From Streptomyces lichenis (GTDB lineage: Bacteria > Actinomycetota > Actinomycetes > Streptomycetales > Streptomycetaceae): a stretch of 64,000 nt of DNA. The notes below the pieces were generated by a model. The model searched no databases. It was given only the letters and a program-made list of their open reading frames with translations, and had not been told where the DNA came from. Positions 41,472-50,114 of the stretch are shown here, one piece after another. The stretch spans positions 62,001-126,000 of the forward strand of contig NZ_JALPTH010000010.1 in NCBI RefSeq assembly GCF_023218175.1, read 5' to 3'. Every line of letters starts with the position of its first letter. Positions within the stretch are counted from its first letter, which is position 1. The position numbers and the translations under genes were made by a program.

Positions 41472-42908
41472 GTGGCCGAGGAGCCGGACGAGAACAGGCA
41501 GCGGAGGAACGGCCTGTACCGGGAGGTGAGCCCCGAGCTCGCCGAGAACATGCGGCAGGGCTGGGCCGACACCGAGCGCCGCGATCTGGCGCCCGCAGCG
41601 CAGTCGGCGTACACCGCGCGGCGGCGGGCGGAGCTGTCCGCGCGCTTCCCCGGGGAGCTGCTGGTGGTCCCCTCGGGGCTGCCGAAGGTGCGCGCCAACG
41701 ACACCTCGTACCCGTTCCGGCCCTCCTCGGACTACGCCTATCTGACCGGTGACCAGTCCGAGGGCGGAGTGCTGGTGCTGGAGCCGGAGGAGCGGGGCGG
41801 GCACCGGGCGGTGCTGTATCTGCGTCCGCGCTCCGACCGGGAGAACGGCGAGTTCTGGCTCGACTACCACGGGGAGCTGTGGGACGGCCGGCGCAACAGC
41901 CTCACCGAGAACGAGCGGCTGCTCGCCCTGGCCTGCCGCGACGTGCGGACGCTGGCCGAACGGCTCGGCGCGGTGGGCGGTCCGGTCCGGCTGCTGCGCG
42001 GCCACGACCCGGAGGTGGACACCGCGCTGGACGGGCGGGCGACGGAGGAGGGGGACGAGGACTTCCGTACCGCGCTGGCGGAACTGCGCCTGGTCAAGGA
42101 CTCCTTCGAGATCGCCGAGCTGCGTTTCGCCTGCGAGGCCACGGCGCGGGGGTTCGAGGACGTGGTGCGGATCCTGGCGGGGGGCGAACCGACCTCGGAG
42201 CGCCTGGTCGAGGGGACGTTCTTCACCCGCGCCCGGGTGGAGGGGAACGACGTGGGGTACGCGTCGATCTGCGCCGCCGGCCCGCACGCCACCACGCTGC
42301 ACTGGGTGCGCAACGACGGCGAGGCCCGCCCCGGTGAACTGCTGCTGCTGGACGCCGGGGTGGAAACCCGTCGGCTCTACACCGCCGACATCACCCGCAC
42401 CCTGCCGGTCGACGGCCGCTTCACCCCGGTGCAGCGCCGGGTGTACGAGGCGGTGTACGCGGCGCAGGAGGCCGGGATCGCCGCGGTGAAGGCCGGGGCC
42501 GCGTACCGGGACTTCCATGATGCCGCCCAGTGGGTGCTGGCCGAACACCTGGCCGCCTGGGGGCTGTTCGGCGAGCGGTCGGCCGAGGAGGCGTACCGGC
42601 TGGGGCTGCAACGGCGCTGGACGCTGTCGGGCACCGGGCACATGCTCGGGCTGGATGTGCACGACTGCGCCAAGGCCCGTACCGACACCTATGTGGACGG
42701 CACCCTGGAGGCGGGCATGGTCCTCACCGTCGAGCCGGGCCTCTACTTCCAGCCCGACGACGTGACCGTGCCCGAGGAGCTGCGCGGGATCGGCGTACGG
42801 ATCGAGGACGACCTGCTGGTCACCGAGGACGGGAACGAGAACCTGTCGGCCGCTCTGCCCCGGCGGGCCGACGAGGTGGAGGCGTGGATGGCGCGGCTGC
42901 GTGGGTGA
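41472..42908 (+). CDS. pepP: X-Pro aminopeptidase (aminopeptidase P, M24B)
   Basis: 478 residues from GTG 41472, with SD GAGGAG. Residues about 1-220 form the creatinase-N-like domain (RANDTSYPFRPSSDYAYLTG). The pita-bread catalytic domain has LLLLDAGVETRRLYTADITR (two Asp ligands), GTGHMLGLDVHD (His), LTVEPGLYF (Glu) and RIEDDLLVTEDG (Glu), a complete dimanganese site. It removes the N-terminal residue before Pro or hydroxyproline. Its location beside collagenase and hydroxyproline genes suggests it processes imported collagen peptides. No signal peptide, so it is cytoplasmic. Confidence 0.92.
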   Translation: MAEEPDENRQRRNGLYREVSPELAENMRQGWADTERRDLAPAAQSAYTARRRAELSARFPGELLVVPSGLPKVRANDTSYPFRPSSDYAYLTGDQSEGGVLVLEPEERGGHRAVLYLRPRSDRENGEFWLDYHGELWDGRRNSLTENERLLALACRDVRTLAERLGAVGGPVRLLRGHDPEVDTALDGRATEEGDEDFRTALAELRLVKDSFEIAELRFACEATARGFEDVVRILAGGEPTSERLVEGTFFTRARVEGNDVGYASICAAGPHATTLHWVRNDGEARPGELLLLDAGVETRRLYTADITRTLPVDGRFTPVQRRVYEAVYAAQEAGIAAVKAGAAYRDFHDAAQWVLAEHLAAWGLFGERSAEEAYRLGLQRRWTLSGTGHMLGLDVHDCAKARTDTYVDGTLEAGMVLTVEPGLYFQPDDVTVPEELRGIGVRIEDDLLVTEDGNENLSAALPRRADEVEAWMARLRG

Positions 42909-42995
42909 GGGCGGGTACGGCGGCCGGGACCGCGGCTGCCTGCGGCGGACCACGGGGCGTCCGGCCGCCGGTCGCGGGGCCGTCCGCCTGGTGAG

Positions 42996-43010
42996 ACAAC
43001 GTGACATTGT
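42996..43010 (+). promoter_or_regulatory. Candidate GntR operator upstream of the GntR gene
   Basis: ACAA-CGTGACA-TTGT is an inverted repeat 41 bp before the GntR start. Its reverse strand reads CAATGTCAC, the same core found before the collagenase gene and the hydroxyproline operon. Confidence 0.5.
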
Positions 43011-43050
43011 ATGGTGGGGCCGACCCGGACGACGGCTCGGAGGAGCACGG

Positions 43051-43722
43051 ATGCCCCATCTCCAATCGCGGGCCATCTCGGTGCAGACGCATCTGCGCGA
43101 CCAGGTGGCGGACGCGCTCCGGGCCGCGCTGATCGCCGGTGAACTGCGCCCCGGCACCGTCTACTCGGCCCCCACCCTGGCGGCGGAGCTCGGTGTCTCG
43201 GCCACTCCGGTACGGGAGGCGATGCTCGACCTGGCCCGGGAGGGCCTGGTCGAGGCGGTGCGCAACAAGGGCTTCCGGATCACCGAGCTGACCGACCGCG
43301 ATCTGGACGAGTTCACCGAGCTGCGCACCCTGATCGAGGTGCCCACGGTGGGCCGGGTGGCGGGGACGGCGTCCACCGAGGAGCTTCAGGCCCTGCGCCC
43401 GCTGGCCGAGCGGATCGTGACGGCGGCGCAGGAGCGCGACATCCTGGCCTATCTGGAGGCCGACCACCGCTTCCATCTGGAGCTGCTGGCGCTGGGCGGC
43501 AACCGCCATCTGGTGGAGGTGGTGGCCGATCTGCGCAAGCGGTCGCGGCTGTACGGGCTGGGCCATCTCAACGTGTCCGGACAGCTGGTCGCCTCGGCCC
43601 GGGAGCATGTCGAGCTGCTGGACCTGCTGGTGGCCGGCCGGGGCGCGGAGGCGGAGGAGTGCATGCGCCGCCATCTCGCGCATATCCGCACGCTCTGGGC
43701 GGGCGGGACGGAGGACCGCTGA
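43051..43722 (+). CDS. GntR-family regulator, FCD subgroup
   Basis: 223 residues from ATG 43051, with SD GGAGGAGC. The winged helix is LRDQVADALRAALIAGELRP with SAPTLAAELGVSATPVREAM. The FCD domain (about 85-215) keeps the Asp and His ligands: EADHRFHLELL, GREHVELLDLL-like SAREHVELLDLL, and CMRRHLAHIRTLW. FCD regulators often sense carboxylates or amino acids. Its position within the collagen/hydroxyproline island and the repeated ATGTCAC core in three promoters suggest it represses these genes until hydroxyproline or a derivative binds. Confidence 0.9.
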   Translation: MPHLQSRAISVQTHLRDQVADALRAALIAGELRPGTVYSAPTLAAELGVSATPVREAMLDLAREGLVEAVRNKGFRITELTDRDLDEFTELRTLIEVPTVGRVAGTASTEELQALRPLAERIVTAAQERDILAYLEADHRFHLELLALGGNRHLVEVVADLRKRSRLYGLGHLNVSGQLVASAREHVELLDLLVAGRGAEAEECMRRHLAHIRTLWAGGTEDR

Positions 43723-43746
43723 CTCCCAGGCCGCTTCGGTGAGTTG

Positions 43747-43775
43747 AGGCCGCTACCCCGGTGGGGTGGCGGCCT
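43747..43775 (+). terminator. Terminator after the GntR gene
   Basis: AGGCCGCTACCCC pairs with GGGGTGGCGGCCT (13 bp, one G-T) over GGT, followed by TCTCT. It starts 25 bp after the stop. Confidence 0.8.
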
Positions 43776-43875
43776 TCTCTGGTGCCCCACGGCCTTCATG
43801 CGTGACGGTCGTCGTGCGTGACGGCGGTCTGCGTGACAGCGGTCTGCGCGGCGGCGGTGTCCGATGGCTTCCCAA

Positions 43876-43908
43876 GCCATGTCACGTGTGCAATGGTACA
43901 TGTCACTG
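43876..43908 (+). promoter_or_regulatory. Two ATGTCAC sites 21 bp apart upstream of collagenase
   Basis: ATGTCAC occurs at 43879-43885 and 43900-43906, two helical turns apart, about 180-200 bp before the collagenase start. Upstream at 43800, 43816 and 43831 are three GCGTGACxG repeats at 15-16 bp spacing. The rest of 43776-44081 holds no gene that I can support. Confidence 0.45.
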
Positions 43909-44081
43909 GTCAGGTCGTGGTCATGCCAATGACGGTATCGGCGGACCGCTGGGCGTGCTCTCTCCGCCCGCGTGCCCGTCCGCTCAAGGGCACGGCCGAT
44001 CCCCCGACATGACGGTTCGCACGGTCCCGCACATCCCATCGGTCACGCGCCGCGTGACCCCACCCCCTCATGGGAGGCGCA

Positions 44082-46379
44082 GTGAGAAACCCACTGGTCC
44101 GAAGAGGACCGGCACGGAGAGGTCTGGGGCTGGTGCTGCCCCTGGCGCTGGCCTGGTCCCTGGGCGCGGGCGGCCCCGCGCGGGCGGCCGACGCCCCGGA
44201 CACCCGGCCGGCCGCGCCCGCCGCCGAGCCGGCCGATCCGGCGACCGCCGACCCCGCGCCCACCGGGCGGACCGGCGCCGCCGACACCGCGCACACGGGC
44301 CGGGAGCGGCTGGACCCGTCCCGGATACCGCCGTTGACGGCGAGCACGGACGCGCTCCGGCAGACGTACGGAGGCACCGCCACCGCCCGGCCCCCGGCCG
44401 CGAAGGGGGCGGCGGGCGCCTGCGACCCGGGCGACTTCAGCGGCCGGACCGGCGCCGAGCTGGTCCGCCAGATCAAGGCGTCCCCGATCGACTGCGTCAA
44501 CACGCTCTTCGGCCTCACCGGTGACCACGCCCGACTGGCGTTCCGGGAAGCCCAGATGGTCACGGTCGCCCAGGCGCTGCGGGACGGGTCGGCGGCCTAC
44601 CCCGGGCATCCCGGCACCGGGATGCCGCAGTTGGTGCTCTATCTGCGCGCCGGCTACTACGTGCGGTTCTACGCCCCGGACACCGTGGGGTCCTACGGCA
44701 GTGCCCTGCGGACCGCGATCCGCTCCGGGCTGGACGCCTTCTTCGCCAGCCCGCGCTCACGGGACGTCAGCGACGCCAACGGCCAGACGCTCGCCGAGGC
44801 CGTGACGCTGATCGACAGCGCCGAGGAGAACGCCCGCTACATACCGGTGCTGCGGCGGCTGCTGGCCGACTACACCCCCGCGTGGAACACCTCCTGGTGG
44901 ATGGTGAACGCGGTCAACAACGTCTACACCGTGACCTTCCGCGGCCACCAGCTGACCGCGTTCGTCGCCGCCGTGCGGTCGGACCCGGGGCTGGTCGAGT
45001 CGCTGCACTCCTTCGCCGTACGGAACCGGGCACTGCTCGGCACCGAGCGGTCCTACCTCACCGCCAACGCCGGACGCGAACTCGGCCGCTTCCTCCAGCA
45101 CCCGGCCCTGCGGCCCACGGTGCGCCCGCTGGCGGCCGGGCTGCTGAAGGCGAGCTCCATCACCGGCCCCACCGCACCGCTGTGGGTGGGGGTCGCCGAG
45201 ATGGCCGACTCCTACGACCGGGCCGCCTGCTCCTCGTACGGCATCTGCGACCTCCAGGCCAGACTGGCGGCCGCCGTACTGCCGGTGACCCACTCCTGCG
45301 GCCCGGGCCTCACCATCCGGGCGCAGGCGGTGGACGCCGGGCAGCTCGCCGCCACCTGCACCGGGCTGCGCGGGCAGGACGCCCACTTCCACCGGATCGC
45401 CGGGGACGGCGGCCCGGTGGCCGACGACCGCAACGAGACCCTGGAGGTGGTGGTCTTCGACTCCGGCAACGACTACCGGACCTACGCCGGGGCCATGTAC
45501 GGCATCAGCACCGACAACGGCGGGATGTATCTGGAGGGCGATCCGGCGGCCGCCGGCAACCAGGCCCGGTTCATCGCCTACGAGGCCGAGTGGCTGCGTC
45601 CCGCCTTCCAGATCTGGAACCTCCACCACGAGTACACCCACTACCTCGACGGCCGGTTCGACCTGTACGGCGACTTCGAGGCGGGGATGACCACCCCGAC
45701 GGTCTGGTGGATCGAGGGCCTGGCCGAGTACGTCTCCTACTCCTACCGCGCACTCCCCTACCCGGAGGCGACGGCCGAGGCCGGGAAGCGGACCTACGCC
45801 CTGAGCACCCTGTTCGACACGACGTACGACCATGACACCACCCGGGTCTACCGCTGGGGCTATCTCGCCGTCCGGTACATGGTGGAGCGGCACCCCGAGG
45901 ACGTGGCGCGGGTGCTGGGCCACTACCGCGCGGGCGAGTGGAACGCCGCCCGGGCCCTGCTCACCGGCACCATCGGCAACCGCTACGACGCCGACTGGTA
46001 CGGCTGGCTGGCCGGTTGCGCGGCCGGTGACTGCGAGGGCGCCGGGGCGCCCGATTGCACCGGGGCGGACACCCGGCAGCTGGACCGGGACTGCCGGCGC
46101 TCCGGCCGCTCCGGGGCCGCCGGGGCGCATGACCACCTCTATCTGGTGGTGCCGCCCGGGGTGTCCCGGCTGACGCTCACCACCTCCGGCGGCACCGGTG
46201 ACGCCGACCTCTACTACAGCGCCACCGAGTGGGCCACCAGCACCCGCCACAGCCAGCGGGCGACCGGCGCGGGCAATGTCCACACCCTGACCGTCACCGA
46301 CCCCCCGGCCGGCGTCCACTTCGTCACCCTGCACGGGGTGCGGGACTTCGCCGGGGTCGGCGTGACCGCGCGGTACTGA
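44082..46379 (+). CDS. Secreted M9 collagenase
   Basis: 765 residues from GTG 44082, which has GGGAGG just upstream; ATG 44070 is in frame but lacks an SD. The signal peptide is basic then hydrophobic (GLGLVLPLALAWSLGAGG). A collagenase activator-type domain precedes the gluzincin site: HEYTH (516-520) with the third ligand Glu545 in WWIEGLAEY, so zinc catalysis is expected. CGPGL, CTGL and paired Cys suggest disulfides. The C-terminal 115 residues (LYLVVPPGVSRLTLTTSGGT) form a PPC domain for substrate binding. It would release collagen peptides outside the cell, feeding the neighbouring peptidase and hydroxyproline genes. Confidence 0.93.
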   Translation: MRNPLVRRGPARRGLGLVLPLALAWSLGAGGPARAADAPDTRPAAPAAEPADPATADPAPTGRTGAADTAHTGRERLDPSRIPPLTASTDALRQTYGGTATARPPAAKGAAGACDPGDFSGRTGAELVRQIKASPIDCVNTLFGLTGDHARLAFREAQMVTVAQALRDGSAAYPGHPGTGMPQLVLYLRAGYYVRFYAPDTVGSYGSALRTAIRSGLDAFFASPRSRDVSDANGQTLAEAVTLIDSAEENARYIPVLRRLLADYTPAWNTSWWMVNAVNNVYTVTFRGHQLTAFVAAVRSDPGLVESLHSFAVRNRALLGTERSYLTANAGRELGRFLQHPALRPTVRPLAAGLLKASSITGPTAPLWVGVAEMADSYDRAACSSYGICDLQARLAAAVLPVTHSCGPGLTIRAQAVDAGQLAATCTGLRGQDAHFHRIAGDGGPVADDRNETLEVVVFDSGNDYRTYAGAMYGISTDNGGMYLEGDPAAAGNQARFIAYEAEWLRPAFQIWNLHHEYTHYLDGRFDLYGDFEAGMTTPTVWWIEGLAEYVSYSYRALPYPEATAEAGKRTYALSTLFDTTYDHDTTRVYRWGYLAVRYMVERHPEDVARVLGHYRAGEWNAARALLTGTIGNRYDADWYGWLAGCAAGDCEGAGAPDCTGADTRQLDRDCRRSGRSGAAGAHDHLYLVVPPGVSRLTLTTSGGTGDADLYYSATEWATSTRHSQRATGAGNVHTLTVTDPPAGVHFVTLHGVRDFAGVGVTARY

Positions 46380-46402
46380 CCGCCCCGCGCGCGCCACGCG
46401 AA

Positions 46403-46440
46403 CCGGGGCCGCTCACCGTGAAGACGGCGAGCGGCCCCGG
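46403..46440. terminator. Bidirectional terminator between collagenase and hydroxyproline operon
   Basis: CCGGGGCCGCTC pairs perfectly with GAGCGGCCCCGG (12 bp) around a 14-base loop. It sits between the convergent stops at 46379 and 46458 and could serve both. Confidence 0.7.
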
Positions 46441-46457
46441 TGTGCGGTCGGCCTCGG

Positions 46458-47465
46458 TCAGAGGGCGAAGCCCGCCGGATAGGGGTCGGCCGGGTCCAGC
46501 AGGTACTGCGCGGTCCCGGTGATCCAGGCGCGTCCGGTGACCGAGGGCCGGATCGCCGGACGGCCGCCGACCTCGGTCTCGCCGAGGATCCGCGCGGTGA
46601 ACCGGGAGCCGATGAACGACTCGTTGACCATCTCGCGGCCGACCGGCAGCAGCCCCTGGGCGTGCAGTTGGGCCAGCCGTGCGCTGGTGCCGGTGCCGCA
46701 CGGCGAGCGGTCGAACCAGCCCGGGTGGATGGCCATCGCGTGCCGGGAGTGCTCGGGGGTGGACCCGGGCGCCTCCAGATAGACGTGGTGGCAGACGTCG
46801 ATGGCGGGGTCCTCGGGGTGCACCACCGGGTTCTTGCCGTTGATGGCCTCCATGATCGCCAGCCCCGCGTCCAGCATCCGCTGCTTCTCGGACCGGGCGA
46901 AGGGGATGCCCAGGTCCGCCAGCCGGACGAAGGCCACGAAGTTGCCCCCGTAGGCGAGGTCGTAGCGGACCGGCCCGTACCCGTCGACCTCCACCACCTG
47001 GTCGAGCGCGTGGCAGTAGGAGGGGACGTTCTCCAGGGTGACCGACTCGGCGCGGCCCCCGGAGACCCGTACCCGGGCGGTGACCAGGCCCGCCGGGGTG
47101 TCCAGCCGGACCACGGTCTCCGGTTCGGCGGCCGGCACCATCCCGGTCTCGACCAGGACCGTGGCGACCCCGATGGTGCCGTGCCCGCACATCGGCAGGC
47201 AGCCGGACACCTCGATGAACAGCACCCCGTAGTCGGCGTCCGGGCGGGTCGGGGGCTGGAGGATCGCCCCGGACATCGAGGCGTGCCCGCGCGGCTCGCA
47301 CACCAGCAGGGTGCGCAGGTCGTCGCGTTCGGCCACGAAGCGCTGCCGCCGCTCGGACATGGTCGCCCCGGGCAGCACCCCGACCCCGCCGGTGATCACC
47401 CGGGTGGGCATCCCCTCGGTGTGCGAGTCGACGGCGTGGTAGCAGACGGTGGAGCGCACGGTCAC
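46458..47465 (-). CDS. 4-hydroxyproline 2-epimerase (proline racemase family)
   Basis: 335 residues from GTG 47465, whose GTGA overlaps the preceding stop. Both catalytic cysteines are present: Cys93 in PMCGHGTIG and Cys256 in SPCGTGTSA, as in epimerases; trans-3-hydroxyproline dehydratases carry Ser or Thr at the first site. YHAVDSHTEGMPTRVITGG opens the fold. It converts trans-4-hydroxy-L-proline to cis-4-hydroxy-D-proline, the first step of the pathway. It is the last gene of the operon. Proline racemase activity cannot be excluded from sequence, but the neighbours argue for hydroxyproline. Confidence 0.9.
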   Translation of the reverse strand: MTVRSTVCYHAVDSHTEGMPTRVITGGVGVLPGATMSERRQRFVAERDDLRTLLVCEPRGHASMSGAILQPPTRPDADYGVLFIEVSGCLPMCGHGTIGVATVLVETGMVPAAEPETVVRLDTPAGLVTARVRVSGGRAESVTLENVPSYCHALDQVVEVDGYGPVRYDLAYGGNFVAFVRLADLGIPFARSEKQRMLDAGLAIMEAINGKNPVVHPEDPAIDVCHHVYLEAPGSTPEHSRHAMAIHPGWFDRSPCGTGTSARLAQLHAQGLLPVGREMVNESFIGSRFTARILGETEVGGRPAIRPSVTGRAWITGTAQYLLDPADPYPAGFAL

Positions 47466-48367
47466 TCGGTCCCGGCGTCGACGAGGGCCTGAGTGGCGCT
47501 GCGCACGGCGGCCTCGGTCTCCGGGTGGAGGGACTGCCTGGGCGGGCGGCAGCGTCCGCCGTGCCGGCCGGTCATGTCCTGGCCGAGCTTGACGGCCTGG
47601 ACGAACTCGGTCCTGCTGTCCCAGCGCAGCACCGGATGGAGCCGGCGGTAGAGCGGCAGGGCGGTGGCCAGGTCCCCGGCGAGCACCGCGTCGAACAGGG
47701 CGCGGCAGGCGCGGGGGAAGACCTGGGGGTAGCCCGCGACCCAGCCCTTGGCGCCGGCCAGGCCGACCTCCAGGACGGTGTCGTCGGTGCCGACCAACAG
47801 GTCGAGCCCGGGCGCCCGTTCGGCGATCTCGTACGCCCGCCGGACGTCGCCGGAGAACTCCTTGACGCCGACGATGAAACCCTCGGCGTGCAGCTTGGCC
47901 AGCAGCTCCGGGCGCAGGTCCACCTTGGTGTCGACGGGGTTGTTGTACGCGGTGACCGGCAGGCCCGCCGAGGCGACCAGCTCGTAGTGCTCCAGCACCG
48001 CGCGGTCGTCGGCCCGGTAGGCGGTGGGCGGCAGGCACATCACCGCCCCGCAGCCCGCGTCCCGGGCGAACTCGGCATGCCGCCTGGCCTCCCGCGCCCC
48101 GTACGCCCCGACGCCCGGCATCACGGAGAAGCCCTCGGGCGCGTGGGCGACGGCCGTCTCCACGACCCGGTCGCGCTCCTCGTAGGTCAGGGTCTGGTAC
48201 TCGCCGAGCGAGCCGTTCGGGGCGACGCCGTCCACCCCCTGCTCGGCGAGCCGGGCCACGTTCTCCCCGTAGGCGGCGTAGTCGATGCTCAGGTCGGCGT
48301 GGAACGGCAGGCTGGTCGCGACGACGACCCCGTGCCAGGGCTTGCGGCTGTCGCTCGTGGGCGGCAT
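47462..48367 (-). CDS. DapA-like 1-pyrroline-4-hydroxy-2-carboxylate deaminase
   Basis: 301 residues of the dihydrodipicolinate synthase/N-acetylneuraminate lyase family. The Schiff-base lysine is in FIVGVKEFSGDVRRA and the active Tyr in LPVTAYNNPVDTK. GVDGVAPNGSLGEYQTLTYE replaces the usual GTTGE loop with GSLGE, as in non-DapA members. It would deaminate and dehydrate pyrroline-hydroxycarboxylate to 2-oxoglutarate semialdehyde. Coupled to the epimerase by GTGA and 33 bp downstream of the oxidoreductase. Function is assigned from the family and neighbours. Confidence 0.87.
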   Translation of the reverse strand: MPPTSDSRKPWHGVVVATSLPFHADLSIDYAAYGENVARLAEQGVDGVAPNGSLGEYQTLTYEERDRVVETAVAHAPEGFSVMPGVGAYGAREARRHAEFARDAGCGAVMCLPPTAYRADDRAVLEHYELVASAGLPVTAYNNPVDTKVDLRPELLAKLHAEGFIVGVKEFSGDVRRAYEIAERAPGLDLLVGTDDTVLEVGLAGAKGWVAGYPQVFPRACRALFDAVLAGDLATALPLYRRLHPVLRWDSRTEFVQAVKLGQDMTGRHGGRCRPPRQSLHPETEAAVRSATQALVDAGTE

Positions 48368-48400
48368 ATACGGCTCCTTGTGTCGGATGAGGGTCGTTTC

Positions 48401-49858
48401 TCAGCGGTCCGCTGCCTCGCGGTCCGTGTCCAGGTCGGCGAGCGCGCCGAGGGTGACGGGGGTGGCGATCAGCCGCTCCGCCGGGGTGTACGGGCCGGGG
48501 GCGGCGGCCAGGCAGTGCACCGCGGGCCCGCAGATCCGGCCCTGGCACCACCCCATGCCGGCCCGGGTGAGCTGCTTGACCTGCCGGTGGTCGTGCGCGC
48601 CGTGCTCGGTGCGGGCGGCGAGCACCTGACCGGCCGTCACCTCCTCGCAGCGGCACACCACGGTCCGGTCGGTGAGCCAGGACCCCCAGGCGGGCGGGAG
48701 GGGGTGGACGAGGGCCATCGCCCGGGCGAAGCCGCGGTGGGCCCGCACCCGGGCCCGCAGGGCGGCGAGGCGGCGGGCGGCGGGGGCGGGGGCCGCCGGA
48801 CGCCCGGTGGCCTTGGCGATGTCGGTGAGGACGGAGGCGGCGGCGAGGTGGCCCTCGGCCACCGCGAGCGGGGCCCCGCCGACGCCGCACACCTCACCGG
48901 CCGCGTAGAGCCCGGGGACGCTGGTGCGCTGGCCCTCGTCCACGGCGGCGACCGCGTTGCCGTCCGGGGCGGGGACCAGGTCGCAGCCGAGCGGGATCAG
49001 CAGGTCGAGCTGGGGGGCGAAGCCCCAGCCCACGCCCACGGCGTCGGCCTCGATCCGCCGTTCGGTGCCCGGGCGGGGGCTGCCGTCGGGTGCCAGGGCG
49101 GCGAGGGTGACCGAGGTGACGCGGTCGGCGCCCTCGGCGGCGGTGATCGCGGTGCGCGGGTGGACGGGGATACGGTGCCGGGCGAGCGCGGCGCCGTAGC
49201 GGACGCCTTCGGCCAGTTTGGCGGGGTTGCGCAGCAGTGGCCCGGGGTGCCGCAGCCAGCCGAGCGGACCGGCGGCCTCGCAGACCGCGACGACCTTGAC
49301 GCCATGGGCCGCCAGGCCGGTGGCGACCGGCAGCAGGAACGGTCCGGTGCCGCCCAGCACCACCCGGCTGCCCGCCGCCACCCCGCCGCCCTTCAGCAGC
49401 GCCTGGAGCCCACCGGCGGTGAGCACTCCGGGCAGCTCCCAGCCGGGGAACGGCAGCTGGCGGTCGTACGCCCCGGTCGCCACCAGCAGCCGCGGCGCGC
49501 GCAGGGTGACCGCGCGCTCCGCCCCGTCCCGGCTCCGGTCCACGGCGTGCACCGCGAAGCCCTCGCCGTCCCGGGTCACCGACCACACCGGATGCGCCAG
49601 GTGGAGGAGGAGCCGGCCCCGCTCGCGGCCCTCCGCCAGGGCCCGGCGCAGCGCGCGGTGGGCACGCGCCCCCTGGTGCGGGTCCGCGTCCGGGATCGGG
49701 GTCCGGGCGTGCTCGGGCGGGGGCCGCCAGAACTGGCCGCCGACGGTGGTGCCCGCGTCCACCAGCGCCACCCGCAGCCCTCCGGCGAGCGCGGTGGCGC
49801 CCGCGGCCATCCCGGCCGGGCCCGCCCCCACCACGATCAGGTCCACGCTCTCACCCAT
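48401..49858 (-). CDS. FAD/NAD-dependent subunit of D-hydroxyproline dehydrogenase, BFD-like Fe-S tail
   Basis: 485 residues. The N-terminal dinucleotide fold is VDLIVVGAGPAGMAAGATAL, with a second Rossmann motif (LVATGAYDRQLPFPGWELPG) and GLYAAGEVCGVGG for FAD. After 370 a BFD-like [2Fe-2S] domain has VVCRCEEVTAGQVL and GMGWCQGRICGPAV, giving the four Cys. This arrangement matches the alpha subunit of bacterial multi-subunit D-hydroxyproline or amine dehydrogenases. It overlaps the small ferredoxin-like gene by 8 bp, so the complex is probably made stoichiometrically. Confidence 0.87.
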   Translation of the reverse strand: MGESVDLIVVGAGPAGMAAGATALAGGLRVALVDAGTTVGGQFWRPPPEHARTPIPDADPHQGARAHRALRRALAEGRERGRLLLHLAHPVWSVTRDGEGFAVHAVDRSRDGAERAVTLRAPRLLVATGAYDRQLPFPGWELPGVLTAGGLQALLKGGGVAAGSRVVLGGTGPFLLPVATGLAAHGVKVVAVCEAAGPLGWLRHPGPLLRNPAKLAEGVRYGAALARHRIPVHPRTAITAAEGADRVTSVTLAALAPDGSPRPGTERRIEADAVGVGWGFAPQLDLLIPLGCDLVPAPDGNAVAAVDEGQRTSVPGLYAAGEVCGVGGAPLAVAEGHLAAASVLTDIAKATGRPAAPAPAARRLAALRARVRAHRGFARAMALVHPLPPAWGSWLTDRTVVCRCEEVTAGQVLAARTEHGAHDHRQVKQLTRAGMGWCQGRICGPAVHCLAAAPGPYTPAERLIATPVTLGALADLDTDREAADR

Positions 49859-50114
49859 CGCCGTCCTCCCGGGTGGTGACGGTCATCCCGGGGCGGGCGG
49901 GCACCAGGCAGGCGCGCCGGCCGGTGGCTCCGTCGACGGTGACCAGGCAGTCGAAGCAGACGCCGATCCCGCAGAAGATCCCGCGTGGGCGGCCGCCGGT
50001 GCGGGTGGTGCGCCAGGCGACCCGGCCGGCGGCCACCAGGGCGGCGGCGACGGTCTGGCCCTCGGCGAAGCCCAGGGGTTCGCCGTCGACGAGGATGCGG
50101 TTCACCGGGTTCAC
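49851..50114 (-). CDS. Small [2Fe-2S] subunit of D-hydroxyproline dehydrogenase
   Basis: 87 residues from GTG 50114, overlapping the preceding TGA by GTGA. ILVDGEPLGFAEGQTVAAAL is a plant-type ferredoxin strand, and GIFCGIGVCFDCLVTVDG with GRRAC gives the Cys set CxxxxCxxC...C. It would shuttle electrons between the FAD subunits. Its length and location between the two flavoprotein genes match the gamma subunit of such complexes. Confidence 0.88.
   Translation of the reverse strand: MNPVNRILVDGEPLGFAEGQTVAAALVAAGRVAWRTTRTGGRPRGIFCGIGVCFDCLVTVDGATGRRACLVPARPGMTVTTREDGDG

Noticed and set aside
44757..46397. Minus-strand frame of 546 codons
   Set aside because: Antisense to the M9 collagenase, whose zinc site and signal peptide are intact.
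47525..49879. Plus-strand frame of 784 codons
   Set aside because: Antisense to the deaminase and oxidoreductase genes; translation is Gly/Arg/Val low-complexity.
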